Shown: one piece after another, positions 59,501 through 64,000 of the stretch
Layout: each line of letters opens with the position of its first letter
How positions within the stretch are numbered: position 1 is the stretch's first letter
Source: Aquila chrysaetos chrysaetos
Lineage: Eukaryota; Chordata; Aves; Accipitriformes; Accipitridae
Assembly (NCBI RefSeq): GCF_900496995.4
Contig: NC_044030.1
Coordinates: 77,044,017 to 77,108,016, forward strand
Direction: 5' to 3'
Length of the DNA stretch: 64,000 nucleotides
Notes under the pieces: model-generated
What the model saw: only the letters and a program-made list of their open reading frames with translations
What the model was told of the DNA's origin: nothing
The model's database searches: none
Made by a program: the position numbers and the translations under genes

Positions 59501-61472
59501 GTGAGGATGAGGGGACAGCATGAAGCCAACCCCACCATGACCCACAGGAGGGACAGGGGTCTCTGCACTGCTGAGCAGCCCCCCACTCACACACTGATGC
59601 ACAAGGTGACACGGCACAAGGGACAGAGTTAAAACAGTGCCCAGGCCTGCAAGTGAGCAGCCTGGCAGCAGGAGCTGGGGGTCCCAGGAGAACAAGACAC
59701 CGGGGTGCCCAGGAAGGTCTTCCCCAGAGGACGCCCTCCCCTGCCTCACGCAGCAGCAGCACAGGTATGGGAACAGTGATAAAAGTAACTCCCAGGTAAC
59801 TGGCTTCCCCCTTCCCCTATGGCCCCCCCCAAGCCCCTGATGCTCCACACAGTCCCCTCCCACCAAGCCCCCAACCCAACCCAACCTCCACTTCCCCCCG
59901 CCTCCCCCTCCTCCTGCAGCTTTCAGCATGGCTGTGCTTTATGAGCTCCAGCTGACTTCAAAGCAGCCCGCTAATTTGGCCTGCTGGGATAATTAGAAGC
60001 AGTGATGCTGTCAGGGCTCCTTTCATCCCAAAGCATGCCGAAGCACTCAGCGGCTTGCAGATGACCTGCTTCTCTCTTATAGGTCCTCTGGAGCTGGCAG
60101 AGCCATCGGCAGGGAGGGACCCTGCCTGTGCCAGCCCCTCAACGCTGCTGGGTGGCCCCCTTTGGAGCAAGCAAATGCTTGGTGTCTGCTCACCCCAAAA
60201 CATGACCTGCTCCAGGGTGCAGCATGGTCCTTGGGGCAGGAGGTGAACCCAGGGCATGGGTCAGATGGCCAGCAGGATTTGGTGGTTATCCTTGGCTGGG
60301 ACCCAGGGCTTACCCCACAAACCCCCCAGCCCATGCCCTGTAGGGTTACATCACCTGTAGGTGGTGATGTATCTGGTAGGGAGGAAGGTCTCCACACTGG
60401 AGGTCCATGAGCAGGAGAAATTCTCGTAGTCGGACGCTCTGCAGGACACAAAGGGGACTCCCGGCAGGTCTGGGATCCAGGGGGAAGTGACAGTCAGCCA
60501 GGGGTCCCCTGTCCTGCAGCCCAGCCGGCACGCAGGGACCCCTGCATCACCGTAAAGTCCCTTCTTGGCAAGCCCCTGCCAGGGGTGGGTGCACTGCTGG
60601 CCCATGCCGGTGGGGCCGCATACCCCCCGCACCCCAGCCCGCAGACATGCTACTCACACCCCAGCTGCAGGGACACGGCATGCAGGAGGCCACCGTCCTC
60701 GCCGTGGCAGCTGTAGGTTCCTGCGGTGGCCAAGCTGGCATGCGGCAGCACCAGGGCTCCCTGCCAGACGGCTGAGCCCTCCGGCAGCGCCGCGGCACCT
60801 GCCCGTCTCCATTGCACTGGCGAGCTGGGAAGGAGAGACCAGGCAGGTGACGTTAGAGGAGAGGGGTGGCGGGATCGCCCCAGGCCCACCCTGTAAACCA
60901 TCCCATCGGATAAATCCTCTGGTGTGCATGGAAAAGACCTACCCGGTGTGGGCACCGGCGCACGACAGGGTCACATCTGTCCCCACCTGTCCGTACTGCA
61001 CACCTGGAGGGACACACACATCCCCAGATGGGTGTTAGCACGCCGTGCCACCCCGTGCCACGGCTGGGGGTCAAGGTGGGCAGCCTGGGGCTGTACCCCC
61101 CTGGGGAGCTGGGTGCTGGCTCTGGGGTCTTGCTTCATGCAGGTACCACCAGGGGGGACTGGGAAGGACTGGTCCCACTCGGGGCTGGGCAATGGGCAGC
61201 TGCAGGGAGGTGCCGGCCAGAGGACACCCCTTGCTATGGGGCTGCATTTTGCGTACACCCTGACTCTGGTAGGTCTGTGCCTGCGTGGGGGGAATGGGGT
61301 GCCCCCAGGGTCTCCATACCTGGGACATGGGGGGCTGGGGGGGGGGGGGGGGGGGCTTGAGGCAGGGCTCACCTTCTTCTTCTCTGTCCTCAGGGACAGC
61401 GAGGGAGGCTGATGCCAGAGCTGCCGCGAGGAACACCATCACCCTGCCCAGGCCTGGGATGGGACTGTGCAT
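56558..61472 (-). CDS. IL11RA: Interleukin-11 receptor subunit alpha, 12 coding exons
   Basis: Ligand-binding alpha subunit of the IL-11 receptor, a membrane protein that recruits gp130 to signal through JAK/STAT3. Coding exons on the minus strand, in order: 61373-61472, 60943-61003, 60658-60824, 60355-60469, 59438-59470, 58888-59051, 58584-58747, 58327-58468, 57757-57852, 57445-57544, 56668-56750, 56558-56574. All introns are GT-AG and all phases fit, summing to 1242 nt: 413 codons plus TAG (human 422). Signal peptide is about 1-25. The Ig-like domain has C48 and C93. The cytokine-receptor domains have C119/C129 ([10 protein letters not shown]) and C168/C178, and WSEWS is at 302-306. An acidic S/T/P stalk covers about 316-352, the membrane segment about 356-381, and the short basic tail ends KAQIL. 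N-glycosylation sequons occur at N126, N192, N273 and N301. CNTFR was considered, but the membrane segment, tail and syntenic position favour IL11RA. Confidence 0.95.
56617..56631 (+). repeat. Poly-C run in the last IL11RA intron
   Basis: Fifteen C in a row inside the 93-nt final intron of IL11RA (56575-56667); on the coding strand it is a G run between donor and acceptor. Confidence 0.9.
61337..61355 (+). repeat. Poly-G run in IL11RA intron 1
   Basis: Nineteen G in a row (C on the transcript strand), ending 18 bp from the exon 1 splice donor of IL11RA. Its length is prone to sequencing error and to variation. Confidence 0.9.
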
Positions 61473-61500
61473 CTGGAGGAGGCAGAGTGGGGAGGGAGAG
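61473..61500 (-). promoter_or_regulatory. IL11RA: Splice acceptor abutting the IL11RA start codon
   Basis: On the minus strand a pyrimidine-rich tract (CTCTCCCTCCCC then CTCTGCCTCCTCCAG) ends exactly before ATG. This suggests that a non-coding 5' exon lies upstream and the coding exon starts at the ATG itself. Inferred from sequence only. Confidence 0.45.
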
Positions 61501-62249
61501 GGTGTTATCCCCTGCAATGGGGTGGCCAGGAGCATCCACAGCCCAGAGCATCCCTGCAGGACCATGGACCCCGCATCTCCCTCTTGTCTCGCCCCATCCT
61601 GCCCAGGACATCACAGGGACCGTACCACCAGGACCCCAGCCGGGCCAGCTGGCAGGGTCTGTGCCACTGTCACAGCTGGTCCCTGGCTGCCAAGAAGTCC
61701 CCATGCCTGGAGGGGGGACGCAAAGGGCAAACACTGACCAGGAGCTCGGAGCTGTGTGGGTTGGCAGGATTAAGGGCTCTTTGCCATTGCAGTCCTGTGC
61801 CAGAAGCCCTGGCTGGCTCCCAGCCCCAGGGTGGTCCAGAGACCTGCACCGGTCTGGACAGGACCTGCTGGAGCAGGAAGGGACCCAGGAGAAATTCTGG
61901 CCTGTATTTACATGGCAGGAGACAGCAGTTAGATCTGGACAGGCTCACACAGCCAGGGAGAGCAGCTATGTGAGAGCTCAGACTGTACTGAGAGTGAGGC
62001 TGGCTGGCGGTCCCATGTCACTACCCATCCCTGCACCTTCTGCAGGGCTGGTCCGTGCAGGTCTGTGCCCTTCCAGGCCATTTGGGGTCTCCAGACCCAG
62101 GGAAAAAGGCCCTGAAATCCCTTCCTCCCACTCAGAGATCACCAGTGGGTCTGAGGTGAGAAGTGAGGGGGATGCTGAGTCAGGGATGTGCACCCAACTC
62201 CTCATGGGTCAACCCCAGCCACAGACTGGGGTCTCCCCACCATAGCACA
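61501..62249. other. IL11RA 5' flank, nothing recognised
   Basis: No TATA box or first exon could be placed with confidence. The promoter probably lies here or further right, and the other-strand frames have no domain. Confidence 0.4.
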
Positions 62250-62560
62250 GCCATCACCACCTTGTCTATGCCAGCCAGCATCACCCTGTCCATCACAGCC
62301 AGCATCACCCCGAGGTGTCCATCCCAGCGTACATTGTTCTGCACATATCAGCCAGCATCACCCTGTCCTACCCAGCCAACATTACCCTGTCCATAGCAGC
62401 CAGCATTGCCCTGAGGTATCAATCCCAGCCTGCATCATTCTGCATGTACCAGCCAGCATCACCCTGTCTGTGCCAGCCAGCATCACCTCAGGGTATCCGT
62501 CCTGACCAGCACAATGCCATCCGTATCAGCAGCATCACACTGTCCCTATCAGCCAGCCCC
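62250..62560 (+). repeat. Degenerate GCCAGCATCACCCTGTCC minisatellite
   Basis: A core of GCCAGCATCACCCTGTCC recurs about ten times in drifted forms over 310 bp (for example GCCAGCATCACCCCGAGG and GCCAACATTACCCTGTCC). Units of about 21-23 bp also form higher-order groups: the GAGGTGTCCATCCCAGC...ATTGTTCTGCAC stretch returns as GAGGTATCAATCCCAGC...ATCATTCTGCAT. Confidence 0.85.
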
Positions 62561-64000
62561 GCCTGCCCCCAGCAGGCACAGACAGCTGAGTCATTTCTCC
62601 CTGGAAGAGCCCCCTGCCCACCCCTCACAAGTGGGCAGGCCTGTTTATTTACACCCATATTGTCAGGCTCTGCTCCCGGCTGCAGGCGGGCAGGGTGTGA
62701 GGGCACAGGAGGCAGTGAGCTCCCTGCCCGCCCCAAGCACAGGCTGCAAGCTCGTGGGTGTAAACCCATGAACCCCCGAGTCACCCGGGGTTCAACAGCT
62801 GAGGGGCTCCAGGGAGGGATGCTCCAGCCCTGCAAAGGCACCCCAGAGCAGCTGCCCCTTCCTCTCCTGCGGGCAGGTGCCTATGGCCACAGACCAAACC
62901 GTGTGGCAAAGGAAATAAGAGCTACAAGGCAGGGTGCTGCAACCCAGCGAGTGCAGGCGGGAAGACATGCGGCACCCCGCATCAACCCTGTCCTGAACAT
63001 GTGAGGCAGCCTCAAACACAAGCCCTAAATGTAAATAATTTCATGAGACTGCCATAAGCTTTTCCTACCAAACAACCCGTAGAAACATTCCCAAGAAACA
63101 TCAGTTAAAAGGTCCCTGCCAAAACTATGCTGGTAACTAACTGGGAACATTTGACCTGAAAGTAAAATATTTTGGCAGTGGAAATAAAAAAAAAAAAGGT
63201 TAAAATACATTTAAAAGGAGCAACCGAAAATAACTCCAAACACCATGTGGGCCAGAGTTAAGAGGATGGTGCTGGGGGTGGTGGGGTCAGGGAGAAGGGA
63301 GAGTGTATTAGTGTGGAGAGAGAAAAATAGTTTTAAAATAAAATCACTTCTCCCAACCGCCCTGGGTTTTCATCCAAACGCTGCGGAGGGTGAAGGCAGA
63401 GCTGCTGCACCATCACCCACTGTGCCGCTCTGTGTCAGGGGAATATGCTCTGGACACTGGCTCACTGCTGACACGAGTTTGCTAGGTCTCAGGGCCGCTG
63501 ACTGGTTCAAGGCCAGTCTGGAAAAATGACCCTGCAGCCACAATGCTGAAAGGCATCTTTCCCTGCATGGACAAGGGAATTGCTGGGAGGCATGGCATGA
63601 TTTGCAGCCAGCTGCTGCTAATGTCCCTTGGGAATGGCATAAGCCCTGCCTGGCCAGCCTGGCTGCAGGTGGTATTGCCAACAGACCCAGAGGCACCCCA
63701 GACCCCTATGTGGTGGCAGAGGGCACCTCTGCAGACCCCATCCCCAGCTGCATCCCAACCCCTGATCTCCACCGTGACCTCCCAGTGGTCCCCCACTGCT
63801 CACCCTGAGGGCCACCCCGCATCCTCCCACCCTTCAGCACCCTCTGTGCCAGCCTCCCCCCCAAGCACTCCCCGTCCTCACCCCAGCACCCCATGATCTC
63901 CCCTGCCTTGGATGGGCTCTTTTGGGCAGCCGCCCACCCCTGCATAGGGGAAGGCAGCACTGAGCCCCCCCCAGACACACACATTGTCTTAGTAAATGAC
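62561..64000. other. Intergenic, nothing recognised
   Basis: AT-richer around 63.0-63.35 kb (an 11-A run at 63188), then GC-rich. No exon, repeat family or RNA gene was identified. In mammals GALT would follow beyond IL11RA, but no GALT exon was seen here. Confidence 0.45.

Overview
This window is bird genomic DNA, and from its repeats probably a neoavian rather than a chicken-like bird. Genes are split into short exons by long introns. The interspersed repeats are CR1 LINE fragments with the avian 3' end (ATTCTATGATTCTATG) and LTRs of a widespread avian ERVL-like family. Three genes can be read with confidence exon by exon: CCL21 (+, 19707-20781), CCL19 (+, 29434-31785) and IL11RA (-, 56558-61472). 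This order and orientation match the mammalian block (human 9p13), which in most birds lies on the Z chromosome. The chromosome is an inference; the gene content is read from the sequence.

Layout: 1-19.1 kb holds no recognisable gene. It contains decayed CR1 pieces, a two-part duplication (8.4-9.2 kb versus 12.65-13.3 kb) in which one part is inverted, and a degenerate non-autonomous ERV-like element (10.48-12.19 kb) with an internal tandem repeat. CCL21 follows with a short proximal promoter. A 6-kb spacer contains a near-perfect 83-bp x 4 minisatellite (27.16-27.49 kb). CCL19 comes next and ends at an AATAAA signal at 32.63 kb, followed by an open CR1 3' end on the minus strand. From 33.8 to 56 kb there is a solo LTR (40.5-41.1 kb), a CR1 tail (47.8 kb) and otherwise no gene I can name. 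Several plus-strand stretches with good splice signals and open frames might belong to an unrecognised gene or pseudogene. IL11RA fills 56.5-61.5 kb, with 12 coding exons that all join in phase to a 413-codon protein. Upstream of it lie a degenerate minisatellite and about 1.4 kb with nothing recognisable.

Biology: CCL19 and CCL21 are the two CCR7 ligands that guide dendritic cells and T cells into lymphoid tissue. Both bird proteins keep the DCCL motif. Their proximal promoters share one layout: a GAAANNGAAAGC IRF/ISRE-like site 25-26 bp before an ATAAATAGG TATA variant. This suggests shared ancestry of the promoters and interferon/IRF input. IL11RA is the ligand-specific alpha receptor for interleukin-11 and works with gp130. 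Its link to the chemokines is conserved synteny rather than a shared pathway. CCL27, which in mammals sits between CCL19 and IL11RA, was not found.
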